A program made the translations under genes and the position numbers. This document shows, piece after piece, positions 28,768 through 36,999 of a DNA stretch of 64,000 bases. The stretch lies in contig NZ_CP031467.1 of the NCBI RefSeq assembly GCF_003368325.1, positions 496,001 through 560,000 on the forward strand, written 5' to 3'. The notes beneath the pieces were generated by a model. The model was not told the DNA's origin, searched no databases, and saw only the letters and a list, made by a program, of their open reading frames with translations. Origin of the DNA: Paraburkholderia caffeinilytica. GTDB taxonomy: Bacteria; Pseudomonadota; Gammaproteobacteria; Burkholderiales; Burkholderiaceae. Numbering within the stretch: position 1 is the stretch's first letter; each line of letters opens with the position of its first letter.

Positions 28768-29631
28768 ATGTCGGCCACAACGACACCCTTTCCCAAAGCA
28801 GTGATTTTCGACGCCTACGGCACGCTTTTCGACGTGCATTCGGTGATCGCTGCTGCCGAGCAGATGTTTCCCGGCCACGGCGACGCGCTCTCGCAGTTGT
28901 GGCGCCAAAAACAGATCGAATACACGCAGCTGCGCACGCTTGCCGATCCGGCCGGCGCGCCTGGCGCACACTACCGGCCGTTCTGGGACATCACGCTCGA
29001 CGCCTTGCGCTTCTCGGCCAAGAAACTGCATCTCACGCTGGGGCGTGCGGCAGAGAAGCGTCTGATGGACGAATATGCGTGCCTGTCCGCTTTTCCCGAT
29101 GCCGTGCCCGCCCTGCGCGAGTTGCGCGACGTGCCTTCGGCATCGTCCGGGTCCGGGTCCGCGTCTGCGGGCGGCAAAGCCGGAGCAGGGGCAAGTTCAC
29201 GGCCCGGTCTCGCGATCCTCTCGAACGGCAATCCGCAAATGCTCGACATCGCCGTGAAGAGCGCCGGCATGACGGGCCTGTTCGACCATGTTCTATCCGT
29301 CGACACGGTACGCGCCTTCAAACCCTCACCCGCGGCCTACGCACTCGGCACGCAAGCCTTCGGCGCAGAGCCGCGCGAGATCGTCTTCGTGTCGTCGAAC
29401 GGCTGGGACGTGGCAGGCGCGAGCTGGTTCGGTTTCACGACTTTCTGGCTCAACCGGCAAAACGCACCCGTCGAAGAACTGGGCGTCACGCCGCATGGCG
29501 CGGGCGGAGGCATGAACGATCTGCTCGCTTTTCTGAAGTCCCTCGCGTCGCCCTCTCCCGGCCGCAGTAGCGGCACGGGCAGCACCGGAAATCCTGGCGG
29601 CAGCCGCACGCGCCACAGCCCTGGCGCATGA
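28768..29631 (+). CDS. HAD superfamily, (S)-2-haloacid dehalogenase-like hydrolase
   Basis: 287 residues, longer than the usual 220-240. Motif I FDAYGTLFDVHS with nucleophile D15; LSNGNPQML (S152-N153); K185 in AFKPSPAAY; and SSNGWDVAGASWFGF with D214, an arrangement typical of type II 2-haloacid dehalogenases rather than phosphatases. Two low-complexity parts are odd: a Ser/Gly/Ala-rich insert at residues 122-146 between cap and core, and a 30-residue Gly/Ser/Pro tail. AGGAG lies 8 bases upstream. Physiological substrate uncertain (haloacetate/2-chloropropionate type). Confidence 0.88.
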   Translation: MSATTTPFPKAVIFDAYGTLFDVHSVIAAAEQMFPGHGDALSQLWRQKQIEYTQLRTLADPAGAPGAHYRPFWDITLDALRFSAKKLHLTLGRAAEKRLMDEYACLSAFPDAVPALRELRDVPSASSGSGSASAGGKAGAGASSRPGLAILSNGNPQMLDIAVKSAGMTGLFDHVLSVDTVRAFKPSPAAYALGTQAFGAEPREIVFVSSNGWDVAGASWFGFTTFWLNRQNAPVEELGVTPHGAGGGMNDLLAFLKSLASPSPGRSSGTGSTGNPGGSRTRHSPGA

Positions 29632-29714
29632 CGGTTACCACCTGGATGCCTCGACGCAATTCAACCGCATCGCAACATTTGCACCTTCGCAATCTGACCG
29701 ACCAAGGAGAAACC

Positions 29715-31325
29715 ATGGCGCATCCGCTGTCATCGCAATCATCGCTGCAACTGCCGCAGGGCATGGAAATCACGGCTGAGATCAAGCCGGGTTACGAAGC
29801 GATCCTCACCCGTGAAGCGCTCGAACTCGTCGCCGCGCTGCATCGCACGTTCGAACCGCGCCGCCAGCAACTGCTGCAGGCGCGTGTGGAACGCACCAAG
29901 CGTCTCGATGCCGGTGAGCGTCCCGACTTCCTTGCCGAAACGAAAAGCGTGCGCGAAGGCGACTGGAAGATCGCGCCGCTGCCGCACGATCTGCAATGCC
30001 GCCGCGTGGAGATCACCGGACCGGTCGAGCGCAAGATGATCATCAACGCGCTGAATTCGGGCGCGGATTCGTACATGACCGACTTCGAGGATTCGAATGC
30101 GCCGAGCTGGGATAACCAGATTACCGGCCACATCAATCTGAAGGACGCAGTGCGCCGCACGATTGCGCTCGAACAGAACGGCAAGTCGTACACCCTCAAC
30201 GACAAGATCGCCACGCTGATCGTGCGTCCGCGCGGCTGGCATCTGGACGAAAAGCACGTGACGGTGGACGGCAAGCGCGTCTCCGGCGGCATCTTCGATT
30301 TCGCGCTCTTCATGGTTCACAACGCGAAGGAACAGGTTTCGCGCGGCACGGCGCCCTACTTCTATCTGCCGAAGATGGAGAGCCACCTGGAAGCGCGCCT
30401 GTGGAACGACATCTTCCTCGCCGCACAGGAAGCGGTCGGCGTGCCACGCGGCACGATTCGCGCGACCGTGCTGATCGAAACGATCGTCGCCGCATTCGAA
30501 ATGGACGAGATCCTGTACGAGCTGCGTGAACACAGCTCGGGCCTGAACGCCGGCCGTTGGGACTACATCTTCTCGGCGATCAAGAAGTTCAGGAACGACC
30601 GCGATTTCTGTCTCGCCGACCGCTCGCAGATCACCATGACCTCGCCGTTCATGCGTGCCTACGCGCTGCTGCTGCTGAAGACCTGCCATCGCCGCAACGC
30701 ACCGGCAATCGGCGGCATGAGCGCGCTGATCCCGATCAAGAACGATCCGGTCGCCAACGACAAGGCCATGGGCGGTGTGCGCTCGGACAAGGCGCGCGAT
30801 GCCGGCGACGGTTACGACGGCGGCTGGGTCGCGCACCCGGGGCTCGTGCCGATCGCGATGGAGGAATTCGTCAAGGTGCTCGGCGACAAGCCGAATCAGA
30901 TCGGCAAGCAACGCGACGACGTGCTCGTCTCGGCCGCCGACCTGACGGACTTCCGTCCGGAAGCGCCGATCACCGAAGGCGGTTTGCGCAACAACATCAA
31001 CGTCGGCATTCACTACCTGGGTTCGTGGCTCGCGGGCAATGGCTGCGTGCCGATTCACAACCTGATGGAAGACGCCGCCACCGCGGAGATCTCACGCTCG
31101 CAAGTGTGGCAGTGGATTCGCTCGCCGAAGGGCAAGCTCGAAGACGGCCGCAAAGTCACGGCCGAGTTGGTGCGCACGTTGTCGGCAGAAGAGCTCGACA
31201 AGGTGAAGCAGGCGGTCGGCGGCGATACGAAACCGTACGATCGCGCTGCACAAATCTTCGAGGAAATGTCGACGTCGGAACAGTTCACCGACTTCCTGAC
31301 GCTGCCGCTGTACGAGGAAATCTGA
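29715..31325 (+). CDS. aceB: Malate synthase A
   Basis: 536-residue enzyme condensing glyoxylate with acetyl-CoA to malate, completing the glyoxylate shunt begun by AceA 4 kb upstream. Signatures: FEDSNAPSWDNQ, LPKMESHLEARLW, GRWDYIFSAIKKF, GGVRSDKARDAGDGYDGGWVAHPGL (split between Mg and acetyl-CoA sites), and the catalytic-base motif NLMEDAATAEISR. The ATG at 29715 follows AAGGAG. Length agrees with E. coli AceB (isoform A, not G). No aceK or glcB is present. Confidence 0.97.
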   Translation: MAHPLSSQSSLQLPQGMEITAEIKPGYEAILTREALELVAALHRTFEPRRQQLLQARVERTKRLDAGERPDFLAETKSVREGDWKIAPLPHDLQCRRVEITGPVERKMIINALNSGADSYMTDFEDSNAPSWDNQITGHINLKDAVRRTIALEQNGKSYTLNDKIATLIVRPRGWHLDEKHVTVDGKRVSGGIFDFALFMVHNAKEQVSRGTAPYFYLPKMESHLEARLWNDIFLAAQEAVGVPRGTIRATVLIETIVAAFEMDEILYELREHSSGLNAGRWDYIFSAIKKFRNDRDFCLADRSQITMTSPFMRAYALLLLKTCHRRNAPAIGGMSALIPIKNDPVANDKAMGGVRSDKARDAGDGYDGGWVAHPGLVPIAMEEFVKVLGDKPNQIGKQRDDVLVSAADLTDFRPEAPITEGGLRNNINVGIHYLGSWLAGNGCVPIHNLMEDAATAEISRSQVWQWIRSPKGKLEDGRKVTAELVRTLSAEELDKVKQAVGGDTKPYDRAAQIFEEMSTSEQFTDFLTLPLYEEI

Positions 31326-31446
31326 GGCAACTGGACGGCCTCATGCACCAGCTTCGTTGACCAGCAATAACGACGTCGTACCGGGCCCGCTTTCACCAGC
31401 CACGCAAGACGAAAGAGCGGCCCGGGTCGCAAGGCTGACCGACCGG

Positions 31447-31484
31447 ACGGCCCGACAGGCGCATGCCTGCCGGGCCGTTTTTTT
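31447..31484 (+). terminator. Rho-independent terminator of aceB
   Basis: A 14-bp arm ACGGCCCG-ACAGGC pairs with GCCTGC-CGGGCCGT around a 4-base GCAT loop and is followed by seven T residues. It lies 121 bp after the aceB stop. Confidence 0.9.
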
Positions 31485-31592
31485 ATACGCTTGCTTGGTG
31501 CCCGCGGTCTGTTCGTTACGCGTCCGCTATGTGTCCGCTAAGTGTTCGCCATGTACTTGCGGCGCGCTCGCTGCGCGCTGGTCGTGCCCGCC

Positions 31593-31994
31593 TCAACGCG
31601 TGCTGCGGTACTCGACCCAATCGCCCGACCTGATTTCCGGGAGGCCCTTTACCGCTTGCGGCGCGACCGGATAGAAGCGGCAATTCACGACGTTGCCGTC
31701 TACTTTCACCATCACCTCGCGCGCGAGGAAACGATTCTCGACGCCGGGATACACCGCTTCGATCTCGTCGAGCACCGCAACCAGTTCATCGTCGATTTCG
31801 TAGACGTCGCCCGTCACATTCACACCTGCTTCGTCGACCACCAGACCCGGATACAAGCCGAAGTCGAATAGATGACCGCGCACCGTGGCCGTGCCAAGCA
31901 GATTCGGCGCGGCGATGTCGTTGCGCGCGGCAGCCTCCCGAAGGTCGTTCACTTCACCGGCCCGCAACGTGCCGTATACAAAAACGGTCTGCAT
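31593..31994 (-). CDS. Gamma-glutamylcyclotransferase-like (AIG2/YtfP) protein
   Basis: 133-residue GGCT-like beta-barrel protein. The substrate-loop motif FVYGTLRAGEVN at residues 5-16 and the conserved acidic residues in VYEIDDELVAVLDEIEAVYPG are seen (the family acid is the Glu in LDEIE). Related enzymes cyclise gamma-glutamyl compounds to 5-oxoproline; the specific substrate here is unknown. AAGGAG lies upstream of the ATG. It is 55 bp downstream of rraA in the same direction. Confidence 0.87.
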   Translation of the reverse strand: MQTVFVYGTLRAGEVNDLREAAARNDIAAPNLLGTATVRGHLFDFGLYPGLVVDEAGVNVTGDVYEIDDELVAVLDEIEAVYPGVENRFLAREVMVKVDGNVVNCRFYPVAPQAVKGLPEIRSGDWVEYRSTR

Positions 31995-32049
31995 CGTGGT
32001 TTGTTCTCCTTGACGATGGGTTCGGTTTTCTCCGGCTGTTGCCGGAAGT

Positions 32050-32544
32050 TCAGTTCAGCGGCGCGCTCGCCACCAGTACGCCGTCGATATCCGCGTAGAT
32101 CCATTCGCCCGGATGTACCAGCGCACCCGGCAATTGCACCGGCACGTCGCGCTCGCCGGTGCCGAGCTTCTGGCCACGCCGTGGGCAAGTCGCCAGCGCC
32201 GCCACGCCGACATCGACTTCGTTGAGCTCCAGCGTGTCGCGCACACACCCGTTCAGCACGATGCCCGCCCAGCCATTGCGCTCGGCAATTTGCGCGAGAT
32301 TGCCGCCTACCAGCGCACAACGCAGACTGCCACCGCCATCGACCACCAGCACCCGGCCGGCGCCCTTCTCTTCGAGCGTGGCGCGTACGAGAGCATTGTC
32401 TTCGAATACTTTTAGCGTGACTGCCTCGCCGCTGAAGCACTCGGCGCGGCTGAAGAGATGAAAGACCGGCTCGAGCACACGCAGCGTGCCCAACGCGAGT
32501 TGGTCCTCGTGTGCGTCGCACAAGTCAGCGGTTGCAAAACTCAT
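32050..32544 (-). CDS. rraA: RraA family protein (RNase E regulator / 4-hydroxy-4-methyl-2-oxoglutarate aldolase fold)
   Basis: 164 residues. The signature [16 protein letters not shown] followed by [10 protein letters not shown] holds the divalent-metal/oxaloacetate site (Arg and Asp of the aldolase members). [14 protein letters not shown] is the family N-terminus. Sequence length and the [10 protein letters not shown] start favour the RraA subgroup, which in enterobacteria inhibits RNase E; aldolase or oxaloacetate-decarboxylase activity cannot be excluded. GAGGAG ribosome site. Divergent from the AraC gene. Confidence 0.85.
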   Translation of the reverse strand: MSFATADLCDAHEDQLALGTLRVLEPVFHLFSRAECFSGEAVTLKVFEDNALVRATLEEKGAGRVLVVDGGGSLRCALVGGNLAQIAERNGWAGIVLNGCVRDTLELNEVDVGVAALATCPRRGQKLGTGERDVPVQLPGALVHPGEWIYADIDGVLVASAPLN

Positions 32545-32754
32545 GGCGTTCTCCTCGGGATCCTTGTAATCGGGACATTATGCAACGTTGACTCCGACGT
32601 AACACCTACAATGAGAAGCCTGCGGTGGTTTTGGGGGTCCACGCTCTCCAGGCCCGCGCTCGATGGCTCGGTACATGAGCGCTCGTTGCCCGCGGGTTGC
32701 GCGTTGACACCCACTGCGTTTTTTTTCGCTCCATCCATTGGATCGATCTTCAAT

Positions 32755-33624
32755 ATGAATTCGTCCACTGACTCAGTCCTGTCGAGCCAGGTCCACTTCG
32801 CCGACATCCCGCCCGAATTCCAGCCGACCCAGACGCATCCGATCCGCGTGCGTTCGCGGCTCATGCCTTCGGGCTGGCGTATCGCGCGACACACGCACGC
32901 GTGGGCCCAGGTGGCCTATGCGTCGCGCGGCGTGCTGCGGGTCGCGACAACCGGCACGACATGGATGGTGCCGCCATCGCGGGCGATCTGGGTACCGCCG
33001 CATGTGACACACGAAGTGGTCGCCGTCGAAGATGCCTTTCTGCGCACGCTCTACATTACCGAAAGCACCGTCCCGGCCGGACTGGATACGCCGCGCGTGG
33101 TCGAGGTGTCGGATCTGCTGCGCGAAGTCATCGCCGCGCTCGATACGCCAGGTATTTCCGCGACGCGCGAACAGTTGCTCGGCGCGCTCGCGCTCGACGA
33201 ACTGACGCGTTCGGAGCCGCTGCCGCTGTCCGTGCCGATGCCCAACGAGAAGCGCTTGCGCGCACTGTGCGAAGCCGTGATCGCGGACCCGACACACGGT
33301 GAATCGCTCGAGCAATGGGCATCGAGCGTGGGGGCGAGTACACGCACGATCGCGCGGCTGTTTCGTCAGGAGTTGGGCGTGAGCTTTTCGCAATGGCGTC
33401 AGCAGGCCATTCTCGCGCGCGCGATTCCACTGTTGAGCCAGGGGCGACCGCTTTCGCATGTCGCGCAGGAACTGGGTTATCAGAGCCAGAGTGCGTTCTC
33501 GGCGATGTTCAGGCGGGCATTCGGTGAAAGTCCACGCGCGTTTATCGAGCGCGGCGCTGAATATCGTGTGGAGAGCGGGGATCGTGACGATACCGAGGCG
33601 GACGAAGAAACCGCGCAAAAGTGA
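32755..33624 (+). CDS. AraC-family transcriptional regulator
   Basis: 289 residues: an N-terminal cupin-like sensing domain (HTHAWAQVAYASRGVLRVATTGTTWMVPPSRAIWVPP, split in two strands) and a C-terminal double HTH (SVGASTRTIARLFRQELGVSFSQWRQQ and LSHVAQELGYQSQSAFSAMFRRAFGESPRAF, both read as separate helices). The cupin with AIWVPPHVTH is that of RmlC-like AraC regulators. The ATG at 32755 is chosen; the frame runs upstream through the rraA 5' end but is not protein-like. Target unknown; divergent rraA or nearby genes are candidates. Confidence 0.88.
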   Translation: MNSSTDSVLSSQVHFADIPPEFQPTQTHPIRVRSRLMPSGWRIARHTHAWAQVAYASRGVLRVATTGTTWMVPPSRAIWVPPHVTHEVVAVEDAFLRTLYITESTVPAGLDTPRVVEVSDLLREVIAALDTPGISATREQLLGALALDELTRSEPLPLSVPMPNEKRLRALCEAVIADPTHGESLEQWASSVGASTRTIARLFRQELGVSFSQWRQQAILARAIPLLSQGRPLSHVAQELGYQSQSAFSAMFRRAFGESPRAFIERGAEYRVESGDRDDTEADEETAQK

Positions 33625-33656
33625 CGGCATGACGCGTAACCGCAAGCCATAGCGCC

Positions 33657-34121
33657 TCAGACGCGCCGCGCCAGATGACGGATCGCGCCGAGTTGTGCCA
33701 GACGCGGCCCGGTCAGCTTGTACCCCTTGCGTTGGTACAACCGCGCGGCAGGATTGTCGACGAACACGCGCAACTGCAACTCGTGCAGCCCGCGCTCGCG
33801 CGCCCATTGATGCGACATATCGAGCAGATACGTGCCGGCGCCGAGGCGTCGATGCCCTTCGGCAATCTGCACGTCGCGGATATGGAGTGAATCGCCTTCC
33901 TGGGTGACGCGCAGCACACCAATCGGCGTGCCGTCCAGTTCGAGAATGAAATTTTCCGATTCGCGCCAGCTGCCGAGAAACAGATCGCCACGCCAGATCA
34001 GATGGTGCCGGCGATAGTAGCCACCCATGTTGTTGCGGGTCAGCGCCTCGGCGAACTCGAAATCGTCCATGCTGGCCGGGCGCAGATAAAACGGTGACGG
34101 AGCTTCGGTTGGATCGAACAT
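33657..34121 (-). CDS. GNAT-family N-acetyltransferase
   Basis: 154 residues of GNAT fold. The acetyl-CoA-binding strand is IRDVQIAEGHRRLGAGTYLL (R-R-L-G-A-G in the pyrophosphate loop), followed by LRVFVDNPAARLYQRKGYKLTG. The ATG at 34121 begins MFDPTEAPSPFYLRP. The open frame continues 89 codons upstream, but that part is the tRNA-Asp gene and its terminator. Substrate unknown. It lies immediately downstream of the tRNA cluster. Confidence 0.87.
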   Translation of the reverse strand: MFDPTEAPSPFYLRPASMDDFEFAEALTRNNMGGYYRRHHLIWRGDLFLGSWRESENFILELDGTPIGVLRVTQEGDSLHIRDVQIAEGHRRLGAGTYLLDMSHQWARERGLHELQLRVFVDNPAARLYQRKGYKLTGPRLAQLGAIRHLARRV

Positions 34122-34221
34122 GGTGGAACGACGAAGATGAGTCGGGTCAACGGTAAAACAGGCCGCGCCCGCTGGCAATGGCTGTTTGTCCCGAGCATAT
34201 CCAGTCGAACCCGGCTGCGGA

Positions 34222-34254
34222 AATAAAAAAGCCCACTTCTTGCGAAGTGGGCTT
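34222..34254 (-). terminator. Terminator of the tRNA operon (distal)
   Basis: Read leftward, AAAGCCCACTTC-GCAA-GAAGTGGGCTTT, a perfect 12-bp stem, is followed by further T residues. It begins 9 bp after the tRNA-Asp copy at 34264-34340. Confidence 0.9.
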
Positions 34255-34263
34255 TCTAAGATC

Positions 34264-34340
34264 TGGCGGAGCGGACGGGACTCGAACCCGCGACCCCCGG
34301 CGTGACAGGCCGGTATTCTAACCAACTGAACTACCGCTCC
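34264..34340 (-). tRNA. tRNA-Asp (GTC), copy 1
   Basis: 77 nt with CCA encoded. The acceptor stem GGAGCGG pairs with CCGCTCC; anticodon stem CGGCCTGTCACGCCG presents GTC; the T-loop is GGTTCGAGTCCC. It is closest to the distal terminator and is the last gene of the tRNA cluster. Confidence 0.98.
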
Positions 34341-34422
34341 AGATTTTTGCACCGTGGCGCGCGAGCTTTGCTCACTCACCAACTGCACCGTTCAAACTGC
34401 CAACCGAACGACGCCGATGTTT

Positions 34423-34498
34423 TGGCGTCCCCTAGGGGATTCGAACCCCTGTACTCACCGTGAAAGGGTGATGTCCTAGGCCTCTAGACGAAGGGGAC
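34423..34498 (-). tRNA. tRNA-Glu (TTC), copy 1
   Basis: 76 nt with encoded CCA. The acceptor stem GTCCCCT pairs with AGGGGAC; the anticodon loop CACCCTTTCACGGGTG (stem plus loop) presents TTC. Identical over its length to copy 2 at 34731-34806. Its 5' end is only 24 bp from the preceding terminator. Confidence 0.98.
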
Positions 34499-34522
34499 AA
34501 CGTACTGCTTACACCTTTAATG

Positions 34523-34556
34523 AAAAAGCCCGTTCAGGTTTGTATGAACGGGCTTT
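34523..34556 (-). terminator. Internal terminator-like hairpin between the two Glu-Asp tRNA units
   Basis: Read leftward, AAAGCCCGTTCA-TACAAACC-TGAACGGGCTTT, a 12-bp stem, is followed by TTTTTCATT. It starts 3 bp after tRNA-Asp copy 2 and resembles the distal terminator at 34222-34254. Only 24 bp separate it from tRNA-Glu copy 1, too little for a separate full promoter. Confidence 0.8.
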
Positions 34557-34559
34557 GTC

Positions 34560-34636
34560 TGGCGGAGTGGACGGGACTCGAACCCGCGACCCCCGGCGTG
34601 ACAGGCCGGTATTCTAACCGACTGAACTACCACTCC
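34560..34636 (-). tRNA. tRNA-Asp (GTC), copy 2
   Basis: 77 nt with CCA. Compared with copy 1 it has GGAGTGG/CCACTCC in place of GGAGCGG/CCGCTCC, a compensated change of one acceptor base pair (C-G to T-A), plus one D-loop change (GTTGG to GTCGG). The anticodon is GTC. Confidence 0.98.
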
Positions 34637-34730
34637 AGTCTTTACACCCTGGCTTGCGAGCGTCGGTTTTTTCTCTGCAAGCTGCGCTGCTTTACTACTT
34701 CTTATCGAATACTAAAGCGACGCTGATGTT

Positions 34731-34806
34731 TGGCGTCCCCTAGGGGATTCGAACCCCTGTACTCACCGTGAAAGGGTGATGTCCTAGGCCTCTAGACGAA
34801 GGGGAC
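34731..34806 (-). tRNA. tRNA-Glu (TTC), copy 2
   Basis: 76 nt with encoded CCA, same sequence as copy 1. It lies between tRNA-Ala and tRNA-Asp copy 2 in the order of transcription. Confidence 0.98.
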
Positions 34807-34960
34807 ATAATCTTTTCAGATCTGTCTTTATCTTGCTGCTAACTCACGCTAACTTCTCGCCGCCAGCAGCAAAGACCGATATTCTAACTACGTTACAGCC
34901 GTTTGTGAAGTCTTTTTTGCTACAAGCCCCAGACTTCGGAACCACTTCACTCTGCTCTGA

Positions 34961-35036
<76 letters not shown>

Positions 35037-35056
35037 CCTTGCAGAACAGAAACGAG

Positions 35057-35085
35057 ATTTTAGAGGCCAATCTGCGCTTTGTAAA
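35057..35085 (-). promoter_or_regulatory. Sigma-70 promoter of the tRNA cluster
   Basis: Read leftward, TTTACA (35085-35080), exactly 17 bases, then TAAAAT (35062-35057), which is 20 bases before the 5' end of tRNA-Ala. The spacing and near-consensus hexamers make this one of the clearest promoters in the window. Confidence 0.8.
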
Positions 35086-35099
35086 TACCCTTTGAGCAA

Positions 35100-35132
35100 T
35101 TGCATGCGACTTTTTTCGCAAGTCGCATGCAA
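35100..35132. repeat. Perfect 13-bp inverted repeat between gltX and the tRNA promoter
   Basis: TTGCATGCGACTT and AAGTCGCATGCAA flank a 7-base loop. It lies 28 bp past the gltX stop. No T-run follows on either strand, so it is not a standard intrinsic terminator, though it could still end or stabilise the gltX mRNA, or bind a protein. Confidence 0.8.
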
Positions 35133-35159
35133 ACCCGCTCAATGCACGCGCGAACGTGC

Positions 35160-36569
35160 TCAAGCCAACGCTTTTTCGATACGGCTCACGACGACATCGC
35201 GGCCGAACAGCATCAGCACGCTGTCGATCGACGGCGTATGCGTGGTGCCCGCCACCAGCAGACGAACCGGCATGGCCAGTTGCGGCATCTTCAGCTTGTG
35301 CGCGCCGAGTGTCGCCTTCAATGCCGCAGCGATCGCCTCCTTGGTCCACTCCACCGTCTTAAGCGATGCAGCCAGATCGGCAAGCGCCGGGCGCACGGCA
35401 TCCGTGACGTGCTGCGCGAGCGCTTCTGCTTCAGGCTCAGGTACGCGGTAGAACATCGCGGCGTTTTCAGCGATTTCCTTCACCGTCGATGCACGGTCCT
35501 TCAGCAAGCCCACCACCGACGTCAGATCGGCGCCTTGCGCAATGGCGGCTTCGTCGATACCCAGTTCAGCAAAGAAAGGCTTGGCAAGCCCGGCGAGGCG
35601 CGCGTTGTCCGCTTCCTTGATGTAGTGCGCGTTGAGCCAGTTCAGCTTGTCGTGATCGTACTGAGCCGGCGACTTGCCCAGATGCTCCAGATCGAACCAT
35701 TCGACGAACTGCTCACGCGTGAAGATTTCCGCGTCGCCATGCGACCAGCCCAGACGCGCCAGATAGTTGACCACCGCCTCCGGCAGAAAGCCGGCATCGC
35801 GATAACCCATCACGCTCATCGCGCCGTGACGCTTGCTCATCTTCTCGCCCTGCTCGTTCAGCACGGTCGGCAAGTGCGCATAGACCGGCGGCTCACCGCC
35901 GAGCGCGCGCAGGATATTGATCTGACGCGGCGTGTTGTTCACGTGATCGTCGCCGCGAATCACGTGCGTGATGCGCATGTCCAGATCGTCGACCACCACG
36001 CAGAAGTTGTAGGTGGGCGTGCCGTCCGGGCGCGCGATCACGAGGTCGTCGAGTTCGTCGTTCGAGATTTCGATACGGCCCTTCACCGCGTCGTCCCATG
36101 CGACCACGCCCGAGAGCGGATTGCGGAAGCGCAGCACGGGCTGCACGCCGGCCGGCGGTTCCGGCAAGACCTTGCCGGGTTCCGGACGCCACGTGCCGTC
36201 ATAGCGCGGCTTTTCGCCGGCCTCGCGTTGGCGTTCGCGCAGTGCGTCCAACTCTTCCGTCGACATGTAGCACGGGTACACGAGCCCCGCGCCCTGCATC
36301 TGCTTGAGCACTTCGCGATAACGGTCCATGCGCTGCATCTGGTAGAACGGGCCCTCGTCGATATCGAGGCCGAGCCATTCCATCCCTTCGAGAATGGCGT
36401 CGACCGCTTCGGTACTGGAGCGCTCGACGTCGGTGTCCTCGATCCGCAGCACGAAGGTCCCTTTCATCTTGCGCGCGAACGCCCACGGATAAAGCGCGGA
36501 GCGAATGTTGCCGAGGTGGATGAAGCCGGTGGGACTCGGTGCGAAACGGGTACGGACGGAGGTGGTCAT
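35160..36569 (-). CDS. gltX: Glutamyl-tRNA synthetase
   Basis: 469-residue class I aminoacyl-tRNA synthetase that charges tRNA-Glu. The HIGH-type motif is [18 protein letters not shown] at residues 9-26 (FIHLGN), and the KMSKR motif is EKMSKRHGA near residue 240. The C-terminal anticodon-binding domain is present and full length. It is encoded immediately upstream, in the same direction, of a cluster with two tRNA-Glu genes, separated from it by the 13-bp inverted repeat and the tRNA promoter. Confidence 0.98.
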   Translation of the reverse strand: MTTSVRTRFAPSPTGFIHLGNIRSALYPWAFARKMKGTFVLRIEDTDVERSSTEAVDAILEGMEWLGLDIDEGPFYQMQRMDRYREVLKQMQGAGLVYPCYMSTEELDALRERQREAGEKPRYDGTWRPEPGKVLPEPPAGVQPVLRFRNPLSGVVAWDDAVKGRIEISNDELDDLVIARPDGTPTYNFCVVVDDLDMRITHVIRGDDHVNNTPRQINILRALGGEPPVYAHLPTVLNEQGEKMSKRHGAMSVMGYRDAGFLPEAVVNYLARLGWSHGDAEIFTREQFVEWFDLEHLGKSPAQYDHDKLNWLNAHYIKEADNARLAGLAKPFFAELGIDEAAIAQGADLTSVVGLLKDRASTVKEIAENAAMFYRVPEPEAEALAQHVTDAVRPALADLAASLKTVEWTKEAIAAALKATLGAHKLKMPQLAMPVRLLVAGTTHTPSIDSVLMLFGRDVVVSRIEKALA

Positions 36570-36999
36570 TAGCGGTTACTCGGAAGACAGGCGCCGGCGC
36601 CGTGGCAGAGATTGCCAGTGAAGCGCGGCAGCGGACCGCGTCCGTGCAGCAGAAAGCTGTCATGCACAGACACGAAGGAAATAAATGCGAGAGCCGAATT
36701 ATACCTTCCGAACACGTGCTGCCCGCCCTCGTCCGAATGGCCATGCGCAGCACACAGGACGCCCGGGAAGCGTGCCTCAGGGGACCTGAGCGTTTCCTCT
36801 GCAACGTTTCATTACCGGACCGACGCGCGCCCGGAGCTTTGATTTATGATGTGCGCGCGCTGCGGGTGAGGATAGAACCACAGCGCGATGGAATCGCCAC
36901 TGGCGATCCCGTCCGTTTGACTATCCGCCTGATTGCGGCACCGCTTGTGCCGATCGTCGATCGTCGATCACGCCGCCGCTGCCGTTGCTGGAGAACCCG
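36570..36999. other. Divergent gap between gltX and the patatin gene
   Basis: 430 bp with no credible gene. Both promoters should lie here. A small hairpin ATCGCC-ACT-GGCGAT is at about 36893-36907, and a short tandem CGATCGT repeat at about 36951-36971. No standard promoter hexamers stood out. Confidence 0.35.

Noticed and set aside
33657..34388. Extended 243-codon frame for the GNAT gene
   Set aside because: Its first 89 codons run through tRNA-Asp and its terminator; the ATG at 34121 fits the family.
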